Source: JBCCDY01 sp039030555 (GTDB lineage Bacteria; Bacteroidota; Bacteroidia; Cytophagales; Cyclobacteriaceae). From it: DNA of 64,000 nt. A program made the translations under genes and the position numbers. Where the stretch lies: the NCBI GenBank assembly GCA_039030555.1, contig JBCCDY010000012.1, positions 89,044-153,043 on the forward strand. Reading direction: 5' to 3'. The notes under the pieces were generated by a model. That model saw only the letters and a program-made list of their open reading frames with translations. It was not told the DNA's origin and searched no databases. Positions 1 to 9,361 of this stretch are shown here, one piece after another. Numbering within the stretch: position 1 is the stretch's first letter; every line of letters starts with the position of its first letter.

Positions 1-625
1 TAATTTTAACTTCCTCAGGATCGGTCATATACTCTTTAATGATCCTTCTAATCTCACCAGGCATAGTAGCTGAGAAAAGCCAAATGGATTTTTCACCTTG
101 AGTATGTGTTAGAATTTCATCGATGGCTTCTTTAAAACCCATATTCAGCATTTCATCAGCTTCATCAAGTATGAAATGATTAATAGATTCCAGATTGATC
201 GCCCGACGTTTCACAAGGTCGATTAATCTTCCCGGAGTCGCGACAATAATGTGAGGAGTAGTTCTTCGAAGATCGGAAAGGTGTTTTGTGATGGATGTTC
301 CTCCATATACGACCTGAATATTAACTTTTGGTAAATACTTACCAAAATCCTCGAATTGTTTAGCTATTTGTTGCCCCAACTCTCTGGTTGGAGCCAGAAC
401 TAAGGCTTGTGTTTTCTTTATGTTCGTATCGATCAGGTCTAATAGTGGCAGACCAAAAGCTGCTGTTTTACCCGTTCCGGTTTGAGCAAGTCCTATAAAA
501 TCTACTTTACCTTTTGATAGAATTGGAATGGATCGTTCCTGAATATCTGAAGGTTTTTCAAAACCCAATTCCTGAACAGCTTGAATAATTGATGGGGATA
601 ATCCCAGGGAAGAAAAATTTGACAA
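1..625 (-). CDS. DEAD-box ATP-dependent RNA helicase (N-terminal part, cut by window edge)
   Basis: About 208 N-terminal residues of a superfamily 2 RNA helicase that unwinds RNA in ribosome assembly or mRNA turnover. Reading the minus strand gives, in order, a Q motif (GFEKPSDIQ), Walker A AQTGTGKT, the PTRELGQQ motif, a TPGR motif, the DEAD box (LDEADEMLNMGF) and the SAT motif (FSATMP). The C-terminal helicase domain lies outside the window. The only plausible start in frame is a TTG at 625, because a TAA stop lies five codons upstream and no ATG comes between. The family is very secure; which paralogue (DeaD, RhlE or other) cannot be told. Confidence 0.93.
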   Translation of the reverse strand, partial: MSNFSSLGLSPSIIQAVQELGFEKPSDIQERSIPILSKGKVDFIGLAQTGTGKTAAFGLPLLDLIDTNIKKTQALVLAPTRELGQQIAKQFEDFGKYLPKVNIQVVYGGTSITKHLSDLRRTTPHIIVATPGRLIDLVKRRAINLESINHFILDEADEMLNMGFKEAIDEILTHTQGEKSIWLFSATMPGEIRRIIKEYMTDPEEVKI

Positions 626-717
626 GAATGAAATGATTTAAAATGAACTACAAAGTTACTGTAAATCAATGGATTTCCTCTGAATGTTTGGTTTTATTAA
701 TTAGCAGGGAAAATATA

Positions 718-1431
718 TTAAAGTATTCTTTTCTGAAGGTACATATTACTCTTTCCCAGTCTGTTTTTGAATTCAGAATATTCCGGGCTTTCGGAAAAAC
801 TTAGCAAAGCGTCTTTCGATTTAGACTCCCAGACGACTACACCCTCAATTGGAAAAGGAGCGTTTTGAACATCCTCATTTCCTTTTTGGCGTCCGATATC
901 TGCAGTTTTTTCACCGTGAAACAGACATGTTATTCCGTCCGAAAGACTTGGTAATTCAATAGCGGTGTCCACACTTCCTTTATGGAAAACGTGCGCCATA
1001 TAGAAGCAGTCACCTTTATAAAGACCTGAAGTTTTAGGCTTTTCTCCCTTATCGAACCTTTTGGAAAATGCAATACAAAAGTCTTTGACAGAGTTTATCC
1101 TGAATACGCTTTTAAGCAGAAATAATCTATTAGAAACCAGTTTCAAAAATGCATCTGCCGATGGATAGTAAACAACGAGGAGCATTCTTCTATCTAACTC
1201 GGGATCCTCTTCTAAAATACGTTTAATGCCTATGCCTTTATAAAGCGCTTTACCATTTACTTTTTTGAGATGGGAAGCTACCAAAAGGTTGTATAGGTTA
1301 TACATCCAAAGGCGCTTCAGATTGAACCAGTTTATAGCGTATAGAGGGCGGTCAAGCTCAGTGCTTTCATTTGCTGGAGAAACAACTACCTTACTATCTC
1401 CAATGATTTTAATAGATTTAGATCTTTCCAT
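718..1431 (-). CDS. Hypothetical protein, possible DUF1330-like tandem alpha/beta-barrel
   Basis: A 237-residue cytoplasmic protein without signal peptide or membrane helices. Two stretches look like ferredoxin-like halves of the dimeric alpha-beta barrel group: one around residues 80-120 (MLLVVYYPSADAFLKLVSN) and one at the C-terminus around 197-230 (VVVWESKSKDALLSFSESPEY). DUF1330-type proteins have the same pattern of a beta strand followed by a helix that carries a target-avoiding aromatic. No catalytic residues can be named. It stands alone, divergent from the molybdopterin oxidoreductase, with 92 bp between the two starts. The family assignment is a weak inference. Confidence 0.55.
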   Translation of the reverse strand: MERSKSIKIIGDSKVVVSPANESTELDRPLYAINWFNLKRLWMYNLYNLLVASHLKKVNGKALYKGIGIKRILEEDPELDRRMLLVVYYPSADAFLKLVSNRLFLLKSVFRINSVKDFCIAFSKRFDKGEKPKTSGLYKGDCFYMAHVFHKGSVDTAIELPSLSDGITCLFHGEKTADIGRQKGNEDVQNAPFPIEGVVVWESKSKDALLSFSESPEYSEFKNRLGKSNMYLQKRIL

Positions 1432-1523
1432 AGCTAACGATATTAACTTCTACGAACAGTAAATCCCAGAAAACCGCTTAATTTTATTTAATTTGAATAG
1501 CTGCCTAGTAAACAACCAGAAAA

Positions 1524-3632
1524 ATGAGCGAGAAAGATCAAGTACATTACCGAACGTGTAACCTTTGTGAAGCCATGTGCGGAATCGAGATCCGTTACAA
1601 GGGCAATGAGGTGATCAATATTAAAGGCGACAAAGAAGACCCATTTAGCAAGGGCTATATCTGTCCGAAAGCTGTAGCACTTCAAGATATTTATAATGAT
1701 CCGGATAGGCTAAAAAAACCGATGAAGAAAGAAAATGGGGAATGGAAAACGATAGAATGGAAAGAAGCTTTCGCCTTAGTCTCCGATAAATTAAATGCAA
1801 TTAGAAATGAGTACGGGAAGAATGCTATCGGGATTTATCAAGGTAATCCAAGTGTCCATAATACAGGGACAATGCTTTTCTCGACATTTTTCACGAGAGC
1901 TTTAGAAACTAAAAATAAGTTTTCAGCGACTTCAGTAGATCAATTACCCCATCATCTTGCAGCACAGCTCATGTTCGGACATCTGTTGTTGCTTCCCATT
2001 CCAGATATCAATAGAACAGATTTCTTTCTTGTTCTAGGAGGAAACCCAATTGCCTCTAATGGCAGTATTATGACTGCGGCTGGTATGCCCAATAAGATTA
2101 AAGAACTAAATGCCAGGGGTGGTAAAATGGTGGTAGTTGACCCCAGGAAAACCGAAACTGCGGAAAAAGCGGACTGGCATTTATTCATAAAACCGGGAAA
2201 GGATGTATATCTACTTGCTGCTATGGTGCAGGAAATGATCTCATCCAAATTAGTGGACTTATCGAAGTTACCGGAATGGGTCAAGCTCAATAAAGATGAA
2301 TTTGAGATTTTCGATAGATTTAAACCAAATGCAGTCGAAGATATTACCGGAATAAAAGCAGAGGACATCAAAAAATTAACTCATGAGTTCATAAAGGCTG
2401 ATAAAGCTGTTTGTTATGGCAGAATGGGCGTTTCTGTTCAGGAGCATGGTACTTTATGTCAATGGTTGACCAACCTAATTAATATCATTTCCGGTAATTT
2501 CGATCGTCCCGGAGGGGCAATGTTTCCTACTCCGGCTATTGATGTAGTGAAAACACTCTCTAAAAAAGGAACCTTAAAGCATTTCGGGAGATGGAAAAGT
2601 AGAGTTAGAGAGCTTCCTGAAGTGGGCGGCGAGTTACCAGTATCCGTTTTAGCTGAAGAAATCGAAACTCCAGGAGATGGTCAAATAAGAGCTATGGTCA
2701 CTTCCGCTGGAAACCCTGTTCTATCCACACCAAATGGTACAGAGCTTGAAAAGTCTTTAGAAAAACTGGACTTCATGGTCTCAATTGATATTTATTTAAA
2801 CGAGACCACCAAACATGCTGACGTTATTCTCCCACCTGCAACTGGATTAGAAAATGACCATTACGATCTTATTTTCAGCACATTCGCCGTTCACGACACG
2901 GCCAAGTATTCAAAAGCACTTTTTCCTAAAGCAGACTATGCTAAATATGATTGGGAAATACTAAAAGAACTCACCAAACGATTGGATAGAAAAAGCGGAT
3001 TCTTTCAGAAACTGATTTTTAGGTTTCTCAAACCAGAGTTTCTGCTAAATATGGGATTAAAAAGAGGTCCGTATGATTTGAATCTCAAGAAGTTGAAGAA
3101 AAGTGTACATGGTGTAGACCTGGGGCCTTTAAAATCTTCGATGCCTGAACGCCTTTTTACTCCTGATAAAACAATAAATCTCATACCAGATATGTTTGCT
3201 AAGGGCTTAGAAGATTTGAATTTAACATTTCCAGACCAAAATGGACATTTGAGCTTGATTGGAAGAAGGCACCTGCGAAGCAATAACTCCTGGCTTCATA
3301 ATAGCCATCGATTAGTTAAAGGGAAAAACAGATGCACAGCTATGATACATCCGGATGATGCTCAAAAAAATAAGGTTGAGCATGGAGAAGAGATCACCAT
3401 TTCTTCAAGGGTTGGGAAGATCAAGCTTGAAGCAGAAGTAACGGAAAGTATCATGCCAGGAGTAATTAGTATACCACATGGCTGGGGGCATAACAGAAAA
3501 GGAACTGACTGGAAAATAGCGGAAGCACATGCCGGAGAATCAATAAATGATCTTACCGATAATCAGTCTCTGGATCATATAAGTGGTAACGCTGCTCTTT
3601 CCGGTGTTCCTGTGGAAATAGAGAAAGGCTGA
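1524..3632 (+). CDS. Molybdopterin-dependent oxidoreductase (FdhF/BisC superfamily)
   Basis: A 702-residue bis-MGD molybdenum or tungsten enzyme. The N-terminal 4Fe-4S domain shows Cys12, Cys15, Cys19 and Cys47 (CNLCEAMC and GYICPK). The middle has the usual nucleotide-binding segments (LVLGGNPIASNG, VVDPRKTETAEKAD), and the C-terminal part (about 600-702) is the molydop-binding barrel (HPDDAQKNKVEHGEEITISS). There is no Tat signal, so it is probably cytoplasmic. The usual Mo-ligand region reads SATSVDQLPHH and lacks the Cys or Sec of formate dehydrogenases. The substrate is therefore unknown. It is a single gene with no partner subunit nearby, followed at once by a terminator. Confidence 0.88.
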   Translation: MSEKDQVHYRTCNLCEAMCGIEIRYKGNEVINIKGDKEDPFSKGYICPKAVALQDIYNDPDRLKKPMKKENGEWKTIEWKEAFALVSDKLNAIRNEYGKNAIGIYQGNPSVHNTGTMLFSTFFTRALETKNKFSATSVDQLPHHLAAQLMFGHLLLLPIPDINRTDFFLVLGGNPIASNGSIMTAAGMPNKIKELNARGGKMVVVDPRKTETAEKADWHLFIKPGKDVYLLAAMVQEMISSKLVDLSKLPEWVKLNKDEFEIFDRFKPNAVEDITGIKAEDIKKLTHEFIKADKAVCYGRMGVSVQEHGTLCQWLTNLINIISGNFDRPGGAMFPTPAIDVVKTLSKKGTLKHFGRWKSRVRELPEVGGELPVSVLAEEIETPGDGQIRAMVTSAGNPVLSTPNGTELEKSLEKLDFMVSIDIYLNETTKHADVILPPATGLENDHYDLIFSTFAVHDTAKYSKALFPKADYAKYDWEILKELTKRLDRKSGFFQKLIFRFLKPEFLLNMGLKRGPYDLNLKKLKKSVHGVDLGPLKSSMPERLFTPDKTINLIPDMFAKGLEDLNLTFPDQNGHLSLIGRRHLRSNNSWLHNSHRLVKGKNRCTAMIHPDDAQKNKVEHGEEITISSRVGKIKLEAEVTESIMPGVISIPHGWGHNRKGTDWKIAEAHAGESINDLTDNQSLDHISGNAALSGVPVEIEKG

Positions 3633-3648
3633 TAAACAGCCTTTTTTA
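3624..3648 (+). terminator. Intrinsic terminator after the molybdopterin oxidoreductase
   Basis: An 8-bp stem AAAGGCTG/CAGCCTTT around an ATAAA loop, running into a T tract. It overlaps the oxidoreductase stop codon and sits between two convergent genes, so it may also serve the FKBP gene in the opposite direction. Confidence 0.75.
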
Positions 3649-4518
3649 TTCAACAATTCGAACTAACTCAATATCGAAAATCAAGATCTCATCAGGGCCA
3701 ATTATACTCCCAAAAAGGCCGTTAGGACCATATGCTAGATTAGATGGTATAAATAGAGTTGATTTTCCTCCAACGCCATTAAGCCCTAGGCCGATCTGCC
3801 ACCCCTCTATTACTCCAAGAAGAGGAAGTGCAACTTCTTCACCTTCGTCAAAAACAGTTCCGTTCAATAAGCGTCCCTCGTAAGTCACAACCACATTGTC
3901 CGTAACTACAGGTCTGGTACCTGAAGAGGACTCATTAAGCAAATACCTTAAACCCGACGGATGCCTTAACACCTGCCCGATGGAATCGTTACTCTCTAAA
4001 AAATCATCAATAATCTCATCATCAATAGTTCTTTGAGCATTGATCACGGATTTTATATCTAAATCTATAATCAGATTAGCGTTTGCAGGAAGGTCCAATG
4101 GCTCTTGAGGCTGGCTTCCAAAAGCCAACCCAGAAGGCACGTACATGGTGACACTACCACCTTCTTCAACTAACCTAAGTCCAAACCTCACAGCTGCTAA
4201 CGCTTGTTCGCGTACGATAAGAAGATCATCATTAAACTCAAGAACCCTTTCTCCATCAGTTAGTCTATCAAAGCTCATATCTATCAAAACAGTATCAAAG
4301 CCAGCGGCAAGTCTTCCTGACCCTTGATTTTCAACTACATATCTAAAACCAGTAATATGAGTTTGAGCGTTAATATCATTATCTGCGAGAAATTCATCAA
4401 TGACCATAAGATCCTCAATGAGTTGGTCATTAGAATCAAAAACATCATCTCTGTTATCTAAACAACCACTAAAAGTCAGTAATGAACCGACTATAATTAA
4501 AAATAAAAGAACTCTCAT
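3646..4518 (-). CDS. FKBP-type peptidyl-prolyl isomerase lipoprotein with two FKBP domains
   Basis: A 290-residue envelope lipoprotein. The signal peptide ends in a lipobox (LTFSGC, Cys19). Two FKBP domains follow, roughly residues 50-165 and 185-290. The second is the better match (VVTYEGRLLNGTVFDEGEEVALPLLGV in part, then GWQIGL, FIPSNLAYG and LIFDIELV), which are the core strands and active-site aromatics of FK506-binding isomerases. The first domain keeps MYVPSGLAFGSQ but is more divergent. Predicted role: proline isomerisation in folding of periplasmic or surface proteins. Monocistronic, convergent with the upstream neighbour. Confidence 0.9.
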   Translation of the reverse strand: MRVLLFLIIVGSLLTFSGCLDNRDDVFDSNDQLIEDLMVIDEFLADNDINAQTHITGFRYVVENQGSGRLAAGFDTVLIDMSFDRLTDGERVLEFNDDLLIVREQALAAVRFGLRLVEEGGSVTMYVPSGLAFGSQPQEPLDLPANANLIIDLDIKSVINAQRTIDDEIIDDFLESNDSIGQVLRHPSGLRYLLNESSSGTRPVVTDNVVVTYEGRLLNGTVFDEGEEVALPLLGVIEGWQIGLGLNGVGGKSTLFIPSNLAYGPNGLFGSIIGPDEILIFDIELVRIVE

Positions 4519-4539
4519 ATCAAAAAATTTATTTCAAAG

Positions 4540-6303
4540 TTAACTGATTTTCCTCATTCGAATGCTTTGAGGTGTTACTTCCAAGTATTCATCCTCTTTT
4601 ATATATTCCATAGCTTCTTCCAGAGAGAATTTAATCTTAGGAGCGATTTTAGCATTATCATCTGAACCCGAAGCTCTCATATTCGTCATTTTCTTACCCT
4701 TGATAACGTTTACATCCAAATCATTATTACGGGAATGCTCTCCTACCACCTGCCCTTTGTAGACATTTTCATTAGGATCAATAAAAAACTTGCCTCTATC
4801 TTGAAGACGATCTATTGCATAAGCCAGTGCCTGACCGGATTCCATAGAAACTAAAGAACCATTAAACCTTCCATTTATCTCTCCTTTCATAGGTTCGTAG
4901 GACTTGAAGCGGTGGTTCATAACGGCTTCGCCTCCCGTGGCTGTCAATATGTTATTTCTTAAACCAATTAACCCCCTGGAAGGAATATCGAATTCTAAAT
5001 GCTGAATGTTACCTTTTGGCTCCATAATCTTTAGTTCACCTTTTCGTTGGGTAACTAACTCTATTGCTTTTCCCGATATCTCGTCAGGAACATCAATGAC
5101 CAAATTTTCTATAGGTTCATGTTTCTGTCCGTCGATTTCTTTGATCAAAACCTGAGGTTTGCCTACTTGTAACTCATAACCTTCCCTTCGCATGGTTTCT
5201 ATCAGAACCGATAAGTGAAGTATTCCACGCCCAAATACATTGAATTTATCCTCTGAATCAGTCTGCTCAACTTTCAACGCGAGGTTTTTCTCTGTTTCTT
5301 TAAACAAACGATCCCTTAAATGCCTTGAGGTTACATATTTTCCCTCTTTACCAAAAAAGGGAGAATTGTTTATGGTGAAAAGCATACTCATGGTAGGCTC
5401 GTCAATTTCTATCCTGGGAAGTGCGTCCGGGTTTTCCAGATCTGCTATCGTATCTCCAATATCAAATTCATCCAAGCCAACGACAGCACAAAGGTCACCA
5501 CTTCTTACCGATTCTACCCTACGCCTGCCCAGGCCTTCAAATTCATAAAGCTCTTTGATCCTAATCTTTTTTGTTGATCCATCTTTACGGCATATCGAAT
5601 AATCCTTATTTTCCAATAAATCTCCACGATAAACCCTTCCTATGGCAATTCTTCCAACAAAGCTTGAAAAGTCCAATGAAGTAATCTGCATTTGTGGGGT
5701 ACCTTCTTTGTAAGGTGCCTCAGGTATTTTTTCAATAATGGTATCGAGCAGTGGAACAATATTATTCGTTGGTTCTTTCCAATCATGTCCCATCCAGCCT
5801 TGTTTCGAAGATCCATAGACGGTTTCAAAATCCAGTTGTTCTTCGGTGGCATCAAGGCTAAACATCAGGTCAAAGACCTTCTCATGCACTTCATCCGGCC
5901 TGCAGTTCTCCTTATCCACTTTATTAATGACAACTATAGGGGTCAAACCCAATTCAATTGCTTTTCCAAGAACGAACCTGGTTTGTGGCATAGGTCCTTC
6001 AAAAGCATCTACCAAAAGCAAAACACCATCAGCCATTTTCAAAACACGCTCTACTTCTCCACCGAAGTCAGCGTGACCAGGGGTGTCGATGATATTTATT
6101 TTAACATCTTTATAATTAACCGCAACGTTCTTCGAAAGAATCGTAATCCCTCTCTCACGCTCTAAGTCATTATTGTCCAACAACAATTCAGTATGTTCCT
6201 TCCGATCATCCAGTATTTTACACTCTTGAATGATTTTATCAACCAGAGTGGTCTTACCGTGATCGACGTGGGCAATAATTGCAATATTTCTTATTTCTCT
6301 CAT
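4540..6303 (-). CDS. typA: Translational GTPase TypA/BipA
   Basis: A 587-residue ribosome-associated GTPase that acts in 50S assembly and stress adaptation. It has G1 AHVDHGKTT at residues 10-18, G2 RERGIT, G3 DTPGHADFG and G4 NKVDK, then the EF-G-like domains and the BipA-specific C-terminal domain. I use the ATG at 6303 (MREIRNIAIIAH), which matches the family N-terminus. An upstream in-frame ATG at 6345 would add 14 non-conserved residues. It is followed at short distance by the FKBP gene on the same strand. Assignment is secure. Confidence 0.97.
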   Translation of the reverse strand: MREIRNIAIIAHVDHGKTTLVDKIIQECKILDDRKEHTELLLDNNDLERERGITILSKNVAVNYKDVKINIIDTPGHADFGGEVERVLKMADGVLLLVDAFEGPMPQTRFVLGKAIELGLTPIVVINKVDKENCRPDEVHEKVFDLMFSLDATEEQLDFETVYGSSKQGWMGHDWKEPTNNIVPLLDTIIEKIPEAPYKEGTPQMQITSLDFSSFVGRIAIGRVYRGDLLENKDYSICRKDGSTKKIRIKELYEFEGLGRRRVESVRSGDLCAVVGLDEFDIGDTIADLENPDALPRIEIDEPTMSMLFTINNSPFFGKEGKYVTSRHLRDRLFKETEKNLALKVEQTDSEDKFNVFGRGILHLSVLIETMRREGYELQVGKPQVLIKEIDGQKHEPIENLVIDVPDEISGKAIELVTQRKGELKIMEPKGNIQHLEFDIPSRGLIGLRNNILTATGGEAVMNHRFKSYEPMKGEINGRFNGSLVSMESGQALAYAIDRLQDRGKFFIDPNENVYKGQVVGEHSRNNDLDVNVIKGKKMTNMRASGSDDNAKIAPKIKFSLEEAMEYIKEDEYLEVTPQSIRMRKIS

Positions 6304-6489
6304 CAGGGAATTTTCAAGGCGCAAAATTAACACCTTATAATTCAAAAAGAACTAGCTTGATGATATTTAGAAGAATAAAATGAAAGGTTTGAATTCCATT
6401 TCAAATGAAGTATTTTCAAAATCTTATTTGGTAGCAGGTAAAAATTTTATAAATAGGCTTATTAGGAGCAGATTTACCTTGAAAAGCGA

Positions 6490-6876
6490 ATGGATATAGT
6501 CACCAGAAACCACATTGATCTATTGATTCAACTGGCAAAAGTTGATCAGAATTTATGTGAAAAGGAGCGAAAAGTAATTAATAGAATTGCGGTGGCAAAC
6601 AATTTTCCACAATCAGAAGTAGAATTGATGATCGAAAACCCTAGACCTATGTTTTCGCTAGGAGCGCTTTCAATCAATAAAAAGCTGGATTATATAATTT
6701 CACTTGTAGAACTTATGCTGGCCGATGAAAAAATACTTCAAAGTGAAATGCTCTTCTGCACAGATATAGCGATTAAGCTAGGGTTCAAAAAAGATGTTAT
6801 TGATTATCTGAAAACTAATGTAGAGTTCACTCCCGAAGAAGAATTGAAGAACAGTATCAGAGAGCAATACCTCTAA
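6490..6876 (+). CDS. TerB-like protein
   Basis: A 128-residue, mostly helical, soluble protein. The arrangement of helices and the phrases VDQNLCEKERKVINRIA and MLADEKILQSEMLFCTDIA resemble the repeated TerB fold, in which a D-x(n)-E/D acidic pair follows each first helix (AxxDGxxxxxE-like). TerB-like domains occur in tellurite-resistance and DnaJ-like proteins, but the biochemical role of such stand-alone copies is unknown. It lies just upstream of the feo promoter but has its own transcription start space. Confidence 0.6.
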   Translation: MDIVTRNHIDLLIQLAKVDQNLCEKERKVINRIAVANNFPQSEVELMIENPRPMFSLGALSINKKLDYIISLVELMLADEKILQSEMLFCTDIAIKLGFKKDVIDYLKTNVEFTPEEELKNSIREQYL

Positions 6877-6931
6877 CTCCAAAAAAACTTTAAATAGCAT
6901 ACAATACATTTTGCTATCTCTTATTCAAGTG

Positions 6932-6965
6932 TATATTTGTAATTATTTATAATCAATCTAAATAA
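6932..6965 (+). promoter_or_regulatory. feoAB promoter with Fur-like palindrome (lone box)
   Basis: A perfect Bacteroidota -7 octamer TATATTTG at 6932-6939 is followed six bases later by the imperfect palindrome TTTATAnnnnnTCTAAA at 6946-6962 (flanks extend it to TTA...TAA). The same -7/palindrome arrangement recurs at six other iron-related units in this window. Here none of the three upstream dyads found there is visible. The position over the expected transcription start fits iron-dependent repression by a Fur-like protein. Confidence 0.7.
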
Positions 6966-6982
6966 GGGAAACTTTTTATATA

Positions 6983-7204
6983 TTGTGTACGCTCGATAAT
7001 TTTAAGATCAATACGCACGGCCAAATTAAATCGGTTAAAACCAGTCCCCTGGCTTCCAAGCTTATTGAAATGGGACTTTACCCCGGAAAACAAGTAAGGG
7101 TTTTGTTTAAAGCCCCATTCGGAGACCCATTGGCTGTGGAAGTAGGTGATTACACCATTTCCCTAAGAAAAAAAGAGGCTTCATTAATCGAGATCGATTC
7201 CTAA
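6983..7204 (+). CDS. feoA: Ferrous iron transport protein A (FeoA)
   Basis: A 73-residue SH3-like cytoplasmic protein that regulates or stabilises FeoB. The fold markers are SPLASKLIEMGLYPGKQV, the FKAPFGDPLAVEV core and the terminal DYTISLRKKEASLIEI strand. The start is a TTG at 6983; no ATG or GTG lies in frame between it and the palindrome upstream. feoB follows after 10 bp, so the two are one transcription unit under the iron-responsive box at 6946-6962. Confidence 0.92.
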   Translation: MCTLDNFKINTHGQIKSVKTSPLASKLIEMGLYPGKQVRVLFKAPFGDPLAVEVGDYTISLRKKEASLIEIDS

Positions 7205-7214
7205 AAACAATTTA

Positions 7215-9218
7215 ATGAGCATTAAAAAAATAGCTCTAATAGGGAATCCCAATTCCGGGAAAACCAGCCTATTTAATCACTTAACGGGATTGAATCAGCA
7301 TGTGGGCAATTATCCGGGGGTTACAGTAGATAAAAAAATTGGTTATTATTTATCGCCTGAACAGGAAAAGATAGAAGTCTTAGACCTCCCTGGGGTCTAC
7401 AGTGTTTTTCCCAAATCTGAAGACGAAAAAGTGGTCTACGATGTGCTAGAAAATCAGGAACATGAAGATTATCCTGATTTAGTCATTGTAATTGTCGATG
7501 CTTCAAACCTTGAACGGAACTTACTACTATTCTCCCAGGTATATGACTTAAAAGTACCTGTACTGCTAGCTGTTAACATGGTTGATATTTCTGAAGCAGA
7601 AGGCAGGGTAATCGATTATAAAAAACTTAGCGAATTACTTTCAGGAGTACCTATTGTACCCATCAATGCCCTCAAGGGTAAAGGGTTAGAAGATCTTAAA
7701 AAAGCAGTTTTCAAATACGAGAACGGAAAAGAAAACTGGAAACCTTTTTTGGAAGATTCCTTTATTTTAAATGGCAAAGGAAAGCACCATTTGAATGGCC
7801 ATTACGCTAACGGACATTCAAATGACCAGATAAAAGATACTCAAACAAGATATAAAAGAATTGACCAGATCTTAAGCTTCGTAATCAATAAGGATAAGAT
7901 CAACTCCGATCGAAAAAAGCTTACTAGGAAGATTGATTCCATTGTAACACATCCTATTTGGGGATTTGGCATCTTTCTTTTTATTCTTTTTATCATTTTT
8001 CAAATGATCTACTCCGTTGCTGAAATTCCAATGGACCTCATAGATGGTTTTTTTGGGAATCTTAGTAGCTTAACTTTAAGCTTATTACCATCAGGCTCTT
8101 TAACCAGGCTTTTTGCTGAAGGAATCATACCTGGCATTGGTGGTATTGTCGTTTTTATTCCACAAATACTTTTACTGTTCTTGTTCATCGCGATTTTAGA
8201 AGAGAGTGGATATATGTCAAGGGTAGTTTTCATTATGGATCGAATTATGAGACCTTTCGGCCTGAATGGAAAAAGCGTGGTACCTCTCATTTCTGGAGTT
8301 GCTTGCGCTATTCCAGCCATTATGGCTACGAGAACGATTAATCAATGGAAGGATAGACTTGTGACCATTATGGTTACTCCTTTGATGAGTTGTTCGGCAA
8401 GGCTTCCGGTCTATTCCCTTTTAATTGCCCTGGTTGTTCCCGATACTGAGTTTGCAGGCATCATCAATATGAAAGGCCTGGCTTTATTGGGTATGTATTT
8501 ATTGGGGGTTGTAGCTGCCTTAGGTGCAGCAGTCATTTTCAAATGGATATTAAAGGCAAAAGAGAAAAGCTTTTTAGTGATGGAGCTCCCACTTTATCGT
8601 ACCCCTAGGTGGAAAAACATGATGTTAACCCTCGTTGAAAAAATCAAAATCTTTGTATTTGAAGCGGGCAAAGTAATACTTGCAATCTCCATTGTCCTTT
8701 GGGTACTTGCTTCTTATGGCCCAAGGGAACAGATATCCAAAGCCGTTCAGGAAGTTTCCAAAACAGGTTTAGGAAAAGAAGAGTACGAACAGAAAATAGC
8801 AACTGTAAAATTAGAGAATTCCTGGATTGGTATCCTTGGAAAAAAGATAGAACCAACCATTAAACCTTTAGGTTTTAATTGGCAGATAGGGATTGCCTTA
8901 ATTACTTCTTTCGCCGCAAGGGAAGTATTTGTAGGGTCTATGGCCACTATTTACAGCGTTGGACAAGACCTGGAAGACGAGGAGTCGCTCATTCAAAGAA
9001 TGAGTTCACAGAAAGATCCAGACACAGGAGAACGTGTCTATAATTTAGCTTCTGGTTTTTCATTAATGGTATTTTATGCTTTTGCTATGCAATGTATGAG
9101 TACCATAGCCATTGTGTACCGGGAAACTAAAAGTTGGAAATGGCCGTTAATCCAATTATTCTATATGACAGGATTGGCCTATATAGGGTCCCTCATAACT
9201 TATAATCTTCTAAGTTAA
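7215..9218 (+). CDS. feoB: Ferrous iron transporter FeoB
   Basis: A 667-residue inner-membrane Fe(II) importer. The N-terminal G domain has GNPNSGKTS (residues 10-18), NYPGVTVDK, DLPGVYS and NMVD. A linker of about 200-240 is rich in Lys/His (GKGKHHLNGHYANGHSND), and the C-terminal half holds the helices with the Gate motifs, including the conserved SGVACAIPAIMATR and MVTPLMSCSARLPVY segments with their membrane Cys. The stop overlaps the start of the next small gene (TAATG). Function is secure. Confidence 0.97.
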   Translation: MSIKKIALIGNPNSGKTSLFNHLTGLNQHVGNYPGVTVDKKIGYYLSPEQEKIEVLDLPGVYSVFPKSEDEKVVYDVLENQEHEDYPDLVIVIVDASNLERNLLLFSQVYDLKVPVLLAVNMVDISEAEGRVIDYKKLSELLSGVPIVPINALKGKGLEDLKKAVFKYENGKENWKPFLEDSFILNGKGKHHLNGHYANGHSNDQIKDTQTRYKRIDQILSFVINKDKINSDRKKLTRKIDSIVTHPIWGFGIFLFILFIIFQMIYSVAEIPMDLIDGFFGNLSSLTLSLLPSGSLTRLFAEGIIPGIGGIVVFIPQILLLFLFIAILEESGYMSRVVFIMDRIMRPFGLNGKSVVPLISGVACAIPAIMATRTINQWKDRLVTIMVTPLMSCSARLPVYSLLIALVVPDTEFAGIINMKGLALLGMYLLGVVAALGAAVIFKWILKAKEKSFLVMELPLYRTPRWKNMMLTLVEKIKIFVFEAGKVILAISIVLWVLASYGPREQISKAVQEVSKTGLGKEEYEQKIATVKLENSWIGILGKKIEPTIKPLGFNWQIGIALITSFAAREVFVGSMATIYSVGQDLEDEESLIQRMSSQKDPDTGERVYNLASGFSLMVFYAFAMQCMSTIAIVYRETKSWKWPLIQLFYMTGLAYIGSLITYNLLS

Positions 9219-9361
9219 TGCAGATATTTCTAGTGGTAGTACTTTTTGCGTTGGCAGCCTTCTATTTAGGTAAAATACTCTATAAAGAGTTTTCAGGAAA
9301 AGGAAGTCATTGTGGGGATTGTGATGTTCCCCATATCCTAAATAATAATACTAAAGAGTAA
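9218..9361 (+). CDS. FeoB-associated Cys-rich membrane protein
   Basis: A 47-residue protein: one N-terminal transmembrane helix (residues 2-21) followed by a short cytoplasmic tail with HCGDCD. Its start overlaps the feoB stop, so it is translationally coupled. Size, CxxC tail and position match the small FeoB-associated Cys-rich membrane family (FeoC-like partner), proposed to assist FeoB or sense iron. Its last 11 bp overlap the 3' end of the convergent nucleotidyltransferase gene. Confidence 0.8.
   Translation: MQIFLVVVLFALAAFYLGKILYKEFSGKGSHCGDCDVPHILNNNTKE

Noticed and set aside
1952..2371. 139-codon open frame on the minus strand inside the molybdopterin oxidoreductase
   Set aside because: It is antisense to a well supported gene, has no family features and arises from codon bias of the real frame.
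5692..6165. 157-codon plus-strand frame inside typA
   Set aside because: Shadow of the strongly conserved GTPase domain; the composition is unlike a real protein.
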